Notes: generated by a model not told the origin, from the sequence alone. Numbered from the stretch's first letter, positions 44,268 to 53,906 are shown. The stretch: DNA of 64,000 nt from Eubacteriaceae bacterium (GCA_910574895.1 CAJTDQ010000001.1:124001-188000), one strand, 5' to 3'. A program made the numbers and translations.

Positions 44268-45851
44268 TTATTTTACTGAAATTTTGGTTGCTTTGGAGCG
44301 ATAACTATTGCATTTTGTATTTGAGTATATAGATTTAATTTTGTAATAGTATTTTTTTCCTTTCTTTTTGTTTTTATCTGTATATTTCGCAGCCGTGGTA
44401 GTTGCAATATGTGTATAAGAAGATTTTCCAACCATTCTTCGATACACATAATATTTTACGGCATTCGTGTTTTTCTTCCATGTTATTTTTACATTAGCAT
44501 ATTTTTTACCTTTTGTTTTACCACCTGTTTTCTTAATTTTAATATTTGTAGGTGTTACTAATTTCACACGGACACTTCTTGTCAATTTAATACCACTGTC
44601 TGTTGTTGCAGTAATCGTTGCAACACCGACTTTTTTTGCGGTAATTGTTCCATTTTCATCTACTGAGACGATGGAAGGCATACTGCTGGTCCAGGAAATT
44701 TTGTCAGTTGTGTCTTCAGGCGAAAGAATCATATTATAAGTATGGGTATCTTTGCGATGAAGTGATAAAGTACCTTCTGTAATGGTGAAACCAATAGAAG
44801 GTTGAATAACATTAACGGTACATAATGCCATTAATCCACTTTCTGTAGATGCCATTACCATGGAGGTTCCGGTGGAAATACCGGTAATTGTTCCGGTTTT
44901 TCTATTAATACCTACCTTATCATCGTTAAGGCTGGAATATGTAATCGTGTCTGTGGAAGCTGCCATCACAGGATTTTCTTCGTTATATTTTAAGTTTGCG
45001 TGAATAGATGCAGATTCTCCTTTTTTCAATTCAATAGAATAGTCTGTTAAATTTAATGCAGCATCAGCAATGTACTGCAGTTTCACAGCCGTCTCGTTTT
45101 CTAAAGATGTAATTACTTTGTTGGAATCATAGTCGCTTTCCGGCAAATATTGATTGTTGTAGGCAGATTTATTAAAAATTGTCTGATACAAAACACATGC
45201 AGCTAGATAACTTCCTTCTACAGAAGGATGAATCATGTCCGTGTTGTAAAGGCTGATTTCAGGATATATATTCATGCATCGGGTGTAATAAAGACCGGCA
45301 GGTGCCAGAGAACAATCCAGTACTCCACTTAAATAGTAATAATTTTTGTTCATATAATACTGTAGAGTGTTATGGTCAAAATAAATGGAAGAGCCGTTAA
45401 TCGTAAAATCACGCCCTATGCAATCGGCCTGTGTTTCATATAGAACTGTTCTGGCACCGGAATCTTCAATTGCTTTTTTCAATGTTGTTAAGGCTGTTTG
45501 TGTTTTTTCGAGATTTTGCATAATAGGCTCTCTGTGTTCCTGAAGAACAACAAAATCCCATTTATCCATAGATAAAGCGTTCATTATTTCTGTATTATAA
45601 GAATTACCTGAGGTTGCAAATTGTGTAAGTTTATAATTAGAAGCTGTTATGCTTCTGATTTGACAATCAATATTATCGGCTTTTGCGAGTCCCTCGACCA
45701 TGGATGGCATGTTATTGTAATATGTAGAACTGTTTCCAATAAATAAAATTTTAACAGGTGTTGTCTCGTCAGCCTGAGTGACTGTATTCATCTGATAAAT
45801 ACTGATAAAAACAAAAAAAGTAAGTAAAAATAATTTCTGTAAATGTTTCAT
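44268..45851 (-). CDS. secreted SGNH-type hydrolase with Big2 and Fn3 domains
   Basis: A 527-residue exported protein starting MKHLQKLFLLTFFVFISIYQ; AAGGAG lies seven bases upstream of 45851. The N-terminal ~240 residues are SGNH-like: KILFIGNSSTYYNNMP is the GDS-equivalent block and DMIHPSVEGSYLAACV carries the catalytic Asp-x-x-His. Next come two Big2-like Ig domains (YSIELKKGESASI; FTITEGTLSLHRKDTHTYN with WTSSMPSIVSVDENGTITAKKVG) and a lysine-rich Fn3 (NVKITWKKNTNAVKYYVYRR) as C-terminal wall/surface module. Likely an esterase on cell-surface or dietary polysaccharide. Confidence 0.85.
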   Translation of the reverse strand: MKHLQKLFLLTFFVFISIYQMNTVTQADETTPVKILFIGNSSTYYNNMPSMVEGLAKADNIDCQIRSITASNYKLTQFATSGNSYNTEIMNALSMDKWDFVVLQEHREPIMQNLEKTQTALTTLKKAIEDSGARTVLYETQADCIGRDFTINGSSIYFDHNTLQYYMNKNYYYLSGVLDCSLAPAGLYYTRCMNIYPEISLYNTDMIHPSVEGSYLAACVLYQTIFNKSAYNNQYLPESDYDSNKVITSLENETAVKLQYIADAALNLTDYSIELKKGESASIHANLKYNEENPVMAASTDTITYSSLNDDKVGINRKTGTITGISTGTSMVMASTESGLMALCTVNVIQPSIGFTITEGTLSLHRKDTHTYNMILSPEDTTDKISWTSSMPSIVSVDENGTITAKKVGVATITATTDSGIKLTRSVRVKLVTPTNIKIKKTGGKTKGKKYANVKITWKKNTNAVKYYVYRRMVGKSSYTHIATTTAAKYTDKNKKKGKKYYYKIKSIYSNTKCNSYRSKATKISVK

Positions 45852-46051
45852 TTTAAATTCTCCTTGCAAATTTTAAATTAATTAAGTATTATAATAGTAA
45901 ATTTTTTTGATGAAAAAAAGAAAAAAAAGTGAAATTTTGTATCAATTTTGTATCGCTTTTGATTGATAGAGTGTTCACTGTTATTTGAAATAGTTTTTTC
46001 AGAAGAAAAAATGAAAATTCGGGAGTAGAAAATTAATAAAGAAAGGATGAA

Positions 46052-46116
46052 ATGCAAACAAAGTTTTTTTACTCTTAATGTTTGCGTCTTTCAAATACAA
46101 AATGTGGATGAAAGAC
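46052..46116 (+). promoter_or_regulatory. leader with mini-ORF and two hairpins before the importer
   Basis: AAAGGA precedes ATG 46052, which opens an eight-codon frame MQTKFFYS ending TAA 46076-46078; that stop overlaps the next ATG. ATGCAAACA (46052-46060) pairs with TGTTTGCGT (46079-46087) and GTCTTTCA (46086-46093) pairs with TGAAAGAC (46109-46116). The hairpins compete at two bases. This looks like an attenuation or translational-coupling leader. Confidence 0.4.
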
Positions 46117-46128
46117 TTGGTACAGATT

Positions 46129-47118
46129 ATGAGAATTATGAAAAAAATCATGTCACTGACAATGGTCGCAGTGATGGCAGTAACAATGACAGCCTGTGGA
46201 GGCGGCAGCAGCGAGAAGGAAGATGATAATAAACTGGTTATCAGATATCAGAAGAGTATAGCATATGCACCGGTTATGGTAATGGCAGAAAAGAATATGA
46301 TTGCCAAATACTATGACAAAGAGTTAGAAGTAGATTGCCAGGTTGAAAAAGATGGAAATACAATTAAAGAAGGTGTATCCAGTGGAAACATTGATATAGG
46401 AACAGTAGGATTGCCACCGGCTGCAGTAGGTATTCTGTCAGGAAGTAAGTACAAAATTTTTACAGGTATCTCCGCACAGCCATATTCAATTGTAACAAAT
46501 CAGAAAGATATACAAACACTAAAAGATTTAAAAGATAAAAATATTCAGGTGGGAGTGCTTAGTACAAACAGCCAGGGACATATTTTATTAGGAATGGCTG
46601 CAAAAGCAGAATTAGGCGATGCACATGCATTTGACAATGTTTTAAATCCTGTAGATAATGCATCAGGGTTTGATGGAATCAAGAGTGGTTCAATCAAAGT
46701 ACATGTTGTTATTTCCCCATATAACTTTAAAGAGTTAGGTGTTAAAGGAACACACGAGATTCCGGTAAGTGAAGAGGCATGGGTACCGGGTGATACATCT
46801 ATCGTAGGTATTGCTTCTAATGACTTATATGAAAAGAATAAAGATTTATACAATGCAGTATGTAAAGCTTTAGAAGAAGCAATGACATATGTAAAAGAAA
46901 ATCCGGAAGAGACTGCAAAGCTTGTAAAAGAAAAGTTAGAATTAGATGATAGTGTGGAAGATATTGTTACATGGATGACAGATTCAAGATCACAGTATTC
47001 TACAGAATTACAGGGTGTTGGTAACTTTATGAATTTCATGAAAGATGAAGGATTCTTGGAAAACGAATATTCAGGAAATCTTAGTGATCTTATCTATGAT
47101 GGGGTAAAAGGAAACTAA
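46129..47118 (+). CDS. NMT1/SsuA-type ABC importer, substrate-binding lipoprotein
   Basis: About 329 residues from MRIMKKIMSLTMVAVMAVTM with lipobox MTAC followed by GGGSSEK. The rest is a periplasmic-binding-fold protein of the taurine/nitrate/thiamine-precursor group (IRYQKSIAYAPVMVMAEKNMIAKYY, VSSGNIDIGTVGLPPAAVGIL, VGVLSTNSQGHILLGMAAK). No strong binding site marks the start; ATG 46138 or coupled starts from 46078 are possible. The ligand is unknown: sulfonate, pyrimidine or small acids are all used by this group. Permease and ATPase follow. Confidence 0.85.
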   Translation: MRIMKKIMSLTMVAVMAVTMTACGGGSSEKEDDNKLVIRYQKSIAYAPVMVMAEKNMIAKYYDKELEVDCQVEKDGNTIKEGVSSGNIDIGTVGLPPAAVGILSGSKYKIFTGISAQPYSIVTNQKDIQTLKDLKDKNIQVGVLSTNSQGHILLGMAAKAELGDAHAFDNVLNPVDNASGFDGIKSGSIKVHVVISPYNFKELGVKGTHEIPVSEEAWVPGDTSIVGIASNDLYEKNKDLYNAVCKALEEAMTYVKENPEETAKLVKEKLELDDSVEDIVTWMTDSRSQYSTELQGVGNFMNFMKDEGFLENEYSGNLSDLIYDGVKGN

Positions 47119-47129
47119 ATAGGAAGACT

Positions 47130-47198
47130 TATAGCAAAAAACATAGCACAGTTGTTAATTTACTTTTAGCATTTGGTTGTTATGTTTTTTGCTGTATA
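47130..47198 (+). other. intercistronic hairpin after the binding-protein gene
   Basis: TATAGCAAAAAACATA (47130-47145) pairs with TATGTTTTTTGCTGTATA (47181-47198) around a ~35-base loop. It lies between the binding-protein gene and its permease, a usual place for hairpins that limit downstream expression or stabilise the upstream message. Confidence 0.5.
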
Positions 47199-47246
47199 TA
47201 GAAACTATTACTAAGAATATATAATTGTTATTAAGGAGACATAATA

Positions 47247-48032
47247 TTGAAAAAGAAAACAAAAGGATTATTAGCACAGATTATATTTGTTGTTTTCATA
47301 GTAGCTTTATGGGAAATTGTGGCATATAACTTTGCTAAAGAGGGAAATTCTAATTTATTTCCGTCATTTAAAACAATCTTTGAGAGAATGGCATGGGGAT
47401 TTACAGAAAAAGGATTTGGAAGCATTATGGGACATTCGTTGTTATTAATGCTGGAAGGTCTTGGTATTGGAATCGGACTGGCAATCATATTATCGGGATT
47501 ATCTGTGATATCAGATACGTTTGCTGCTGTATATAATATGATTGTTTCTATGTTTGATTTGATACCGGGTATTGCTTTGATTTCAGCAATTATCATTTTC
47601 TTATATGGACAGAATGACATTGCAATTATTTTATTAGTTGTTCATTCGGTTGTATGGCCTATGTCGCGTAGTATTATTGATGGTTTTAATGCTGTACCAA
47701 AGTTATATTTGGAAGTAGGTCAGAATATCGGACTGTCGCCGGTTAAATTGTTATTTGGTGTTTTCATTCCGGCTGCAATGCCTAGAATTTTTTCGGGTAT
47801 AAAAGTAGGCTGGGCGAGAGCATGGAGAGGTCTGATTAGTGCAGAGATGGTTTTTGGAGGAGCAGGAACCATAGGAATGGGATATTATATAACACAGAGA
47901 CGTGACAATAGTGATTTGGCCAGTATCTATGCAACAATTATTATTATAATTATTATTGGACTTATTGTGGAATATGGTATTTTCAGAACAGTCGAGAATA
48001 GAACATTTAAGAAATGGGGTATGACACGATGA
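47247..48032 (+). CDS. NMT1/SsuA-type ABC importer, permease
   Basis: A 261-residue SsuC/TauC-like permease with about six helices (IIFVVFIVALWEIVAYNF first). The coupling loop is EVGQNIGLSPVKLLFGVFIPAAMPRI. It uses a TTG start at 47247 with AAGGAG eight bases upstream. The gene ends in an ATGA overlap with the ATPase gene, indicating coupled translation. Confidence 0.92.
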   Translation: MKKKTKGLLAQIIFVVFIVALWEIVAYNFAKEGNSNLFPSFKTIFERMAWGFTEKGFGSIMGHSLLLMLEGLGIGIGLAIILSGLSVISDTFAAVYNMIVSMFDLIPGIALISAIIIFLYGQNDIAIILLVVHSVVWPMSRSIIDGFNAVPKLYLEVGQNIGLSPVKLLFGVFIPAAMPRIFSGIKVGWARAWRGLISAEMVFGGAGTIGMGYYITQRRDNSDLASIYATIIIIIIIGLIVEYGIFRTVENRTFKKWGMTR

Positions 48033-48796
48033 GCGATAGAAAAGAAATATTAAAAATAGAAAATTTGCAAAAACAATATAAAAATGCAAATAATCTTGTT
48101 TTGAATGGTATTGATTTAACAATTCATGAAGAGGATTTTTTATGCGTGTTAGGACCATCCGGTTGTGGTAAATCTACGATGATTCGCTGTATTGCCGGTT
48201 TTGAAGATTATCAGGGAACCATTGAAGTCAGTGGGAAGACTGTAAAAGGTCCGGGAACAGACAGAATCATGGTTTTTCAGGATTTTAATCAGTTGTTTCC
48301 ATGGAAAACAGTTCTTGGAAATATTACTTTTCCACTGAAAGTTGGTGGAATGAAAAATAAGAAAGAACGTATCCAGAGAGCGGAAGAATATCTTGATAAA
48401 GTAAATTTGTTACAGTATAAAGATTATTATCCACACCAGTTAAGTGGTGGTATGAAACAGCGTGTTGCCATTGCAAAAGGAATGGCTCTTGGTTCTAAAA
48501 TTATTATGATGGACGAGCCTTTCGCAGCACTTGATGCAATGACACGAAATCAGATGCAGTCAGAGCTTATGCATATTAAAGAAAAAGAAAAAATGACTGT
48601 ATTATTTATTACCCATAATATTCAGGAAGCAATTGCTCTTGGAAACAGAATTATGGTTATGTCAAAAGATGGCCAGATTAAAGAGCATATGTATAATACC
48701 ATTGAAAAACCGGTTACTCCGGCAAGTGATGGCTATGGAGAATTATGGGAGCATTTGAATAACTTATTGACAGAAGAAAATTCAAAAAAGAATTAG
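48029..48796 (+). CDS. NMT1/SsuA-type ABC importer, ATPase
   Basis: A 255-residue ATPase of the SsuB/TauB group. Walker A GPSGCGKSTMIRCIAGFE, Q-loop VFQDFNQLFPWKTV, signature LSGGMKQRVAIAKGMA, Walker B IIMMDEPFAALD and the switch His in ITHNIQEAIAL. The start at 48029 overlaps the permease stop (ATGA). It lies only 18 bases before the SGNH gene of the Dlt-like cassette, so importer and cassette may form one operon. Confidence 0.93.
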   Translation: MSDRKEILKIENLQKQYKNANNLVLNGIDLTIHEEDFLCVLGPSGCGKSTMIRCIAGFEDYQGTIEVSGKTVKGPGTDRIMVFQDFNQLFPWKTVLGNITFPLKVGGMKNKKERIQRAEEYLDKVNLLQYKDYYPHQLSGGMKQRVAIAKGMALGSKIIMMDEPFAALDAMTRNQMQSELMHIKEKEKMTVLFITHNIQEAIALGNRIMVMSKDGQIKEHMYNTIEKPVTPASDGYGELWEHLNNLLTEENSKKN

Positions 48797-48814
48797 ATTT
48801 GGAGTTTAAGTTAC

Positions 48815-50392
48815 ATGAAAAGAAAAGTTAAAATAACAATAAAAATTATATCTTTTGTCCTTGTGTTTACACTTTTACTTGGATGTGTTAATAGTTTATT
48901 TAAACCGAAATGGTTAGAAGACAGATGGCAGTCCTCAAAGACAGATGTAAGTTTTTATGAATTAGAAAAAAACAGTACCGATGTTTTGTTTTATGGCTCC
49001 AGTGTTATGGCAGCGGCAATCGATCCATTTCAGTTATACAATGAACATGGAATTTCTTCCTATAATCTGGGAGTGATTTCTCAGACTATGAGTGGAACAT
49101 TTTTCTGGGTGAAAGAGTCTTTAAAGACACAGAAGCCAAAAGTAATTGTGGTAGAAGTGAAAACATTAGGAAGAATGAGTGACAAGTTAGAAACAAAGGT
49201 AAGAAAGTCTTATGATTATATGCATCTGGGATTAAATAAGCTGCAGTATGCTGTAGAGACTGTAAATTCCAGCAAATATTCAGAAGATGTAGAAGAAACA
49301 GATTTGTGGGAATACCTGTTCCCGTTATCTCTCTATCACACAAGATGGTCAGAACTGGATTATGATGACTATAACTTTGTTTTAGGAAAAAATAAATCTG
49401 AGACAAAAGGATATGCTGCGTTAGCAGATACATTCAGATATAGTTCAACTTATGATCAGGCTGCAGATGCTGAAGGAGATTATGATGGTTTTGATAAAAA
49501 AGTTGTAGAAACCAGTGAATACAATGCCACCAACAAATCATATGTTAAGAGAATTGCAGAATTTGCAAAAGAAAATAACATAGAGCTTGTTCTGCTTCGA
49601 ACTCCTGATACAACATGGAGTGTTAAAAAATATAATTATGTCAATAACATTGCAAAAGAAGCCGGTGTGAAGTATCTGGATATGAATCTGAAATCAGTTC
49701 GCGATAAAATGGGACTAGACTTTTCAGAAGATGGTGCTGATTCCATTCATATGAATATTATCGGTGCGAAAAAAGTTACATCATATCTTGGCGATTATCT
49801 TAACAAAAATTATAAACTGACAAACTATAAAAATGGTGAGTCAGCGATAAAAGCACACTTTGAAAGTGAAATGGACAAATATCATTTAGAGATTAAGAGT
49901 TCCGAACTTTCTATGAACAGAAATCTGGATAATTATTTAGAAGCAATTAATGATAAAGATTATTCAGTGATTTTGACAGCAGGTTCTGAGTGCGGAAAAA
50001 TGAATTTTTCAGAAAATCAAGTTAAGCTGCTGAAAAAATTAAATGTTAATACGGATATGTTGTTCCATGAATCAGAATATGGAAATAACATCACATTTGT
50101 GTCCGATAATTTAGAAGGTGATAAGATTATCAACACATTGGTTGAACAGGACAGATACACTACAAAGACGATTCATGAAGGTGGACGATTCAGTGATGGA
50201 ACATCTTATGCGGTTGACGTGGCAGGGGGAGTGTGTTCTGTAAGAATCAATAATAATAACTGTGGTGATGTGTATGAAGACTTGATGAATATTGTAGTTT
50301 ACAATAAAAAGAGTAAAAAAGTGGTTGATACTGTTTGTCTGAAAAATAATTCATATGGCAGTGTCAGTATAGGTAGAAAGGGTAAAGGATGA
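48815..50392 (+). CDS. membrane-anchored SGNH-like protein of a Dlt-like cassette
   Basis: A 525-residue protein with an N-terminal membrane anchor (ITIKIISFVLVFTLLLGCV) and an extracytoplasmic SGNH-type domain: DVLFYGSSVMAAAIDPFQLY opens it, as in DltD and AlgX-like acyltransfer partners, and a later DSIHMNIIGAKKVTSYL is the Asp-x-x-His block. The C-terminal ~180 residues are an extra domain that I do not recognise. It overlaps the MBOAT gene by four bases. It likely accepts or transfers an acyl group at the cell surface. Confidence 0.82.
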   Translation: MKRKVKITIKIISFVLVFTLLLGCVNSLFKPKWLEDRWQSSKTDVSFYELEKNSTDVLFYGSSVMAAAIDPFQLYNEHGISSYNLGVISQTMSGTFFWVKESLKTQKPKVIVVEVKTLGRMSDKLETKVRKSYDYMHLGLNKLQYAVETVNSSKYSEDVEETDLWEYLFPLSLYHTRWSELDYDDYNFVLGKNKSETKGYAALADTFRYSSTYDQAADAEGDYDGFDKKVVETSEYNATNKSYVKRIAEFAKENNIELVLLRTPDTTWSVKKYNYVNNIAKEAGVKYLDMNLKSVRDKMGLDFSEDGADSIHMNIIGAKKVTSYLGDYLNKNYKLTNYKNGESAIKAHFESEMDKYHLEIKSSELSMNRNLDNYLEAINDKDYSVILTAGSECGKMNFSENQVKLLKKLNVNTDMLFHESEYGNNITFVSDNLEGDKIINTLVEQDRYTTKTIHEGGRFSDGTSYAVDVAGGVCSVRINNNNCGDVYEDLMNIVVYNKKSKKVVDTVCLKNNSYGSVSIGRKGKG

Positions 50393-51999
50393 CATTTACA
50401 AGTTTAAGTTTTTTAGCATTTGTATTTTTGGTTGCAGCATTATACTTTACTCTGTTTAGAAAATGTCAGTGGGTATTGTTATTGCTGGCAAGTATTGTGT
50501 TTTACCTGTTTTCAGGACCAAAATATATTGTTTTTATAATTATAACATCTTTAACGACATATCTTTTTGCGAGAAGAATTCAGGCTCTGCATGACAATGA
50601 AAAGAAATTTATTGCAGAAAATGAGTTGTCAAAAGATGAGAAAAAGTTAATAAAAAAGAAATATACCAAAAGAAGAAAACGTTGGCTGTTACTTGATTTT
50701 ATTATCAATATAGGTATGCTGTGTGTTATTAAATACGCAGATTTTGCTTTGAGCGGCGTATCAGGCGTATTAGCAAGATTTGGTGTCAACTGGTCAAAGA
50801 CATTTGATTTTGTTTTACCACTTGGTATATCATTTTATACTTTTATGGCAGTTGGTTATATTCTGGATATTTATTGGAAGCGATACAGAGCAGAAAAGAA
50901 TCTGTTAAAGTTTGCGTTATTTACTTCTTATTTTCCACATATTATTCAGGGACCGATTGGAAGATACAATAAACTGGCAGCACAATTTTCAGAAAGACAT
51001 AGATTTGACTATGACAGAGTAAAAAAAGGTTTGCTGTTAATGCTTTGGGGATATTTTCAGAAGATGGTTATTGCAGACCGGCTGGCTATTTTTGCAAATG
51101 GTGTTTATTCCAAATGGGATGAGGTGACAGGATTACCATTAGTTCTCGCAATTATATTCTTCTCTATGCAGTTATATTTAGACTGGACAGGTTGTATGGA
51201 TATTGCACGTGGTGTGTCACAGATTTTTGGAATTGAATTGGAAAGAAATTTCTGGCATCCATATTTTTCAAAAGATATGCCGGAGTTTTGGAGAAGATGG
51301 CATATTACACTTGGTGCATGGTTCAAAGATTATCTGCTTTATCCGGTGTCAATGTCCAGACTATGTAAATCAATTAACAGATTTACACGAAAGAAATGGG
51401 GCAATCAGGCATCCAGAGCTTTTTCAACAGTGATACCTGCGGCATGTGTCTGGCTGGTAACCGGAACATGGCACGGAGCAGCGATGTGTTATATTTTCTG
51501 GGGAATTTACCACGGAATATTGATTATATTAGGTGCAGTTTTTGAAGTGCCGATTCAGAAGTTAAATAAGGCATTGCATATTAATACAGAATGTTTCTCA
51601 TTTAATTTGTTTAGAATGATACGAACCTTTTTCCTGTCTGCAATTGGCAGAATCTTCTTCGTATCTACAGCAGGATTTACACAGGCAGTTATAATTATCA
51701 AGAGAACATTCGATATTAGAAACTTTGGACTTCATACTCTTTGGGATGAAAGTTTATATTCTTTTGGACTTGACAGACATGGATTTACATTGTCGCTGAT
51801 ATTAATTGCACTTGTCTGGGCAGTTAGTATGTTACAGGAAAAGTTTGCAAAAGAAGATAAAGGTATCAGAGATGTTGTTTGTGAACAGAATCTTATTTTC
51901 AGATGGATTTTGTATTTTGGATTAATTTTTGGAATTATTATATTTGGTATATATGGTGCAGGCTATAATGCAGGAGCCTTTGTATATGGTCAGTTCTAA
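50389..51999 (+). CDS. MBOAT-family acyltransferase (DltB/AlgI-like)
   Basis: A 536-residue polytopic enzyme that carries acyl groups across the membrane. TSYFPHIIQGPIGRYNKL, DMPEFWRRWHITLGAWFKDYLLYPV and VWLVTGTWHGAAMCYIFWGIYHG are hallmark segments, with the conserved histidine His362 in GTWHGA. About 11 helices are expected. Compared with Bacillus DltB (~395 residues) it is long, closer to AlgI/PatA-size proteins. It shares an ATGA overlap with the SGNH gene and is followed 13 bases later by the ligase. Confidence 0.92.
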   Translation: MTFTSLSFLAFVFLVAALYFTLFRKCQWVLLLLASIVFYLFSGPKYIVFIIITSLTTYLFARRIQALHDNEKKFIAENELSKDEKKLIKKKYTKRRKRWLLLDFIINIGMLCVIKYADFALSGVSGVLARFGVNWSKTFDFVLPLGISFYTFMAVGYILDIYWKRYRAEKNLLKFALFTSYFPHIIQGPIGRYNKLAAQFSERHRFDYDRVKKGLLLMLWGYFQKMVIADRLAIFANGVYSKWDEVTGLPLVLAIIFFSMQLYLDWTGCMDIARGVSQIFGIELERNFWHPYFSKDMPEFWRRWHITLGAWFKDYLLYPVSMSRLCKSINRFTRKKWGNQASRAFSTVIPAACVWLVTGTWHGAAMCYIFWGIYHGILIILGAVFEVPIQKLNKALHINTECFSFNLFRMIRTFFLSAIGRIFFVSTAGFTQAVIIIKRTFDIRNFGLHTLWDESLYSFGLDRHGFTLSLILIALVWAVSMLQEKFAKEDKGIRDVVCEQNLIFRWILYFGLIFGIIIFGIYGAGYNAGAFVYGQF

Positions 52000-52012
52000 T
52001 TAGGAGGATATT

Positions 52013-53515
52013 ATGGATAAAAGTGTAGTCTCAATTGTTGAAGCATTAAAGTTGAATGCAGAGATAACACCGGATAAACTGTGTGTAGGAGATAAAAAGA
52101 ATAAAGCGACTTATCGTGAGTTCTGGACGATGGTACAAAGAGCAGCCGCATTTCTTAAGGATAAAGGTGTGAAAAAGGGTGACATGGTTGTTATCAGAGG
52201 AGCCCAGAAAATAGAATTTCTGTTAGGTGTATTTGGTGTACAGCTGGCAGGCGGTGCTGTGTGTCCTTTAGAAAAAGCAATTAAGGATGACAGAATTTTA
52301 GAGATTATGGATTTTGTTGATTCGAATATATATTTAGCTGATAAAGCTGTAAAGAATGAATCAGTGAACAATATCAGTCTAAAGGAATTGTTTAAAGCCG
52401 TTCAGGATGAAGAACAGCCAATAGAACTGGTTAATTTTGATTTTCCAAAGGAAGACGAACTGTCAGAGATTTTATTTACTACAGGAACAACGGGCAAGTC
52501 CAAAGGTATTGAAGTGACATACGGATGTGATATTTTTATCGCACAGAATGTTATGGACAGCGTAGAAATGGGAAAGGATGAAGTAGAATTAATTACAACA
52601 CCAATTAATCATTCCTTAGCGATAAGAAGAACTTATGGAGCTATATACAACGGAAGTTCTGTAGTGTTAACAGATGGAATTAAGTTTGTAGAAGATTTCT
52701 TTAAATTACTGGACAATTATAAAATCACTGCGATAACTTTTGTTCCTGCAATATTAGAACAGGTTTTAAAGTTTGCCAAAGACAGATTTGCCACTTATGA
52801 TCATCAGTTCCATTACATTCAGTTGGGTTCTGCACCATTGTCAGAAACAAATAAGGAGATTTTGACAAAGATGTTTCCGACAACGAGGTTATATAATACC
52901 TATGGAGCGACAGAATCGGGATGTACTGTTATTTTAGAATTCAGCAAATATGGTGACAAAAAGAAATGTATTGGAAGAACAACTGTTAATACAGAAATTT
53001 TATTTGTAGATGATAACAGAAATCGTGTAGATGCTTCTTTAGAAAATCCGGGAATTCTGGCATTTCAGGGGGGGATGAACATGAGAGGCTACTATAAAGA
53101 GCCGGAAATTACTGCAGAAGTTATGGACGAACAGGGTGTTGTATATACTAATGACTTAGGATATTTAGGCGAAGATGGGTTAGTATATCTTTTAGGCAGA
53201 CAGGGTGATGTTATCAATATGGGTGGAATTAAAATTGCACCAACAGAGATTGAAGAAGTGGTAATGAAACATGAGATGGTTAAGGATTGTGCGTGCATTC
53301 CAATCCCGGATGAGATTACCGGTGAAGCACCGAAACTTTTTGTTGCATTAAATGAAGGTTATGAATTTAATCAAAAAGAACTGTCAAAATATATGTTATC
53401 TAAGTTAGAGTCCTTGAAAGTTCCGAAAACTTTTGAGATAATAGATGAGATTCCAAGAACATTTAATGGAAAGATTATTAGAAAAGAATTAAAAGCATTA
53501 AATGATGAAAAATAA
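52013..53515 (+). CDS. AMP-forming acyl/aminoacyl-carrier protein ligase, DltA-like
   Basis: A 500-residue adenylating enzyme. The P-loop is LFTTGTTGKSKGIEVTY, followed by YNTYGATESGCTV, YTNDLGYLGEDGLVYLLGRQGDVINMGGIKIAPTEIEEVV, and the C-terminal RTFNGKIIRKELK with the catalytic lysine. Length matches DltA, which loads D-alanine on its carrier protein; context with MBOAT, SGNH and ACP supports that kind of role. The substrate could be D-Ala, another amino acid or a short acyl group; the sequence alone does not settle it. Confidence 0.88.
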   Translation: MDKSVVSIVEALKLNAEITPDKLCVGDKKNKATYREFWTMVQRAAAFLKDKGVKKGDMVVIRGAQKIEFLLGVFGVQLAGGAVCPLEKAIKDDRILEIMDFVDSNIYLADKAVKNESVNNISLKELFKAVQDEEQPIELVNFDFPKEDELSEILFTTGTTGKSKGIEVTYGCDIFIAQNVMDSVEMGKDEVELITTPINHSLAIRRTYGAIYNGSSVVLTDGIKFVEDFFKLLDNYKITAITFVPAILEQVLKFAKDRFATYDHQFHYIQLGSAPLSETNKEILTKMFPTTRLYNTYGATESGCTVILEFSKYGDKKKCIGRTTVNTEILFVDDNRNRVDASLENPGILAFQGGMNMRGYYKEPEITAEVMDEQGVVYTNDLGYLGEDGLVYLLGRQGDVINMGGIKIAPTEIEEVVMKHEMVKDCACIPIPDEITGEAPKLFVALNEGYEFNQKELSKYMLSKLESLKVPKTFEIIDEIPRTFNGKIIRKELKALNDEK

Positions 53516-53615
53516 AACGATACAAGAAAATTTAAGTCTGAAAAACTTATGGTAAATAATCAGTAATTATATGGTAAACATATAAAAATAAATATGAAAA
53601 AGAAAGAGGCTAATT

Positions 53616-53837
53616 ATGAGAGATGAAGTAATTGAAATTTTAGAGATGATTGTTCCGGATATTGATGTAGAAGATGAAGATATGAATCTTCCTGAAGATT
53701 TAGATTCTATGGATATCATTGCACTTATTGCTGAATTAGAAGATAAGTTTGATATCGAAATCACAATGGAAGAAAAGACAGAAGAAAATTTCGAAAACAT
53801 CGACACATTAGTAGAAATGATTGAACGTCTTCAGTAA
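53616..53837 (+). CDS. acyl carrier protein, DltC-like
   Basis: A 73-residue acidic carrier protein. Ser31 in EDLDSMDIIALIAELEDKFDIEI is the phosphopantetheine site. It sits 100 bases after the ligase and is closed by a terminator. It should carry the activated group from the ligase to the MBOAT enzyme. GAAAGAGG lies upstream of the ATG. Confidence 0.92.
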   Translation: MRDEVIEILEMIVPDIDVEDEDMNLPEDLDSMDIIALIAELEDKFDIEITMEEKTEENFENIDTLVEMIERLQ

Positions 53838-53865
53838 GAGGATATAGTAGTTTAGTCATATAAAG

Positions 53866-53906
53866 AGGTTCAAAGGACTATAGGCAGTTCTTTGAATCTT
53901 TTTTAT
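53866..53906 (+). terminator. terminator after the Dlt-like cassette
   Basis: A 14-bp stem (53866-53879 with 53886-53899, two G-U pairs), loop ATAGGC, then TTTTTT. Confidence 0.9.

Noticed and set aside
46545-47039. 164-codon minus-strand frame inside the lipoprotein gene
   Set aside because: Antisense of a clear solute-binding protein; no independent evidence.
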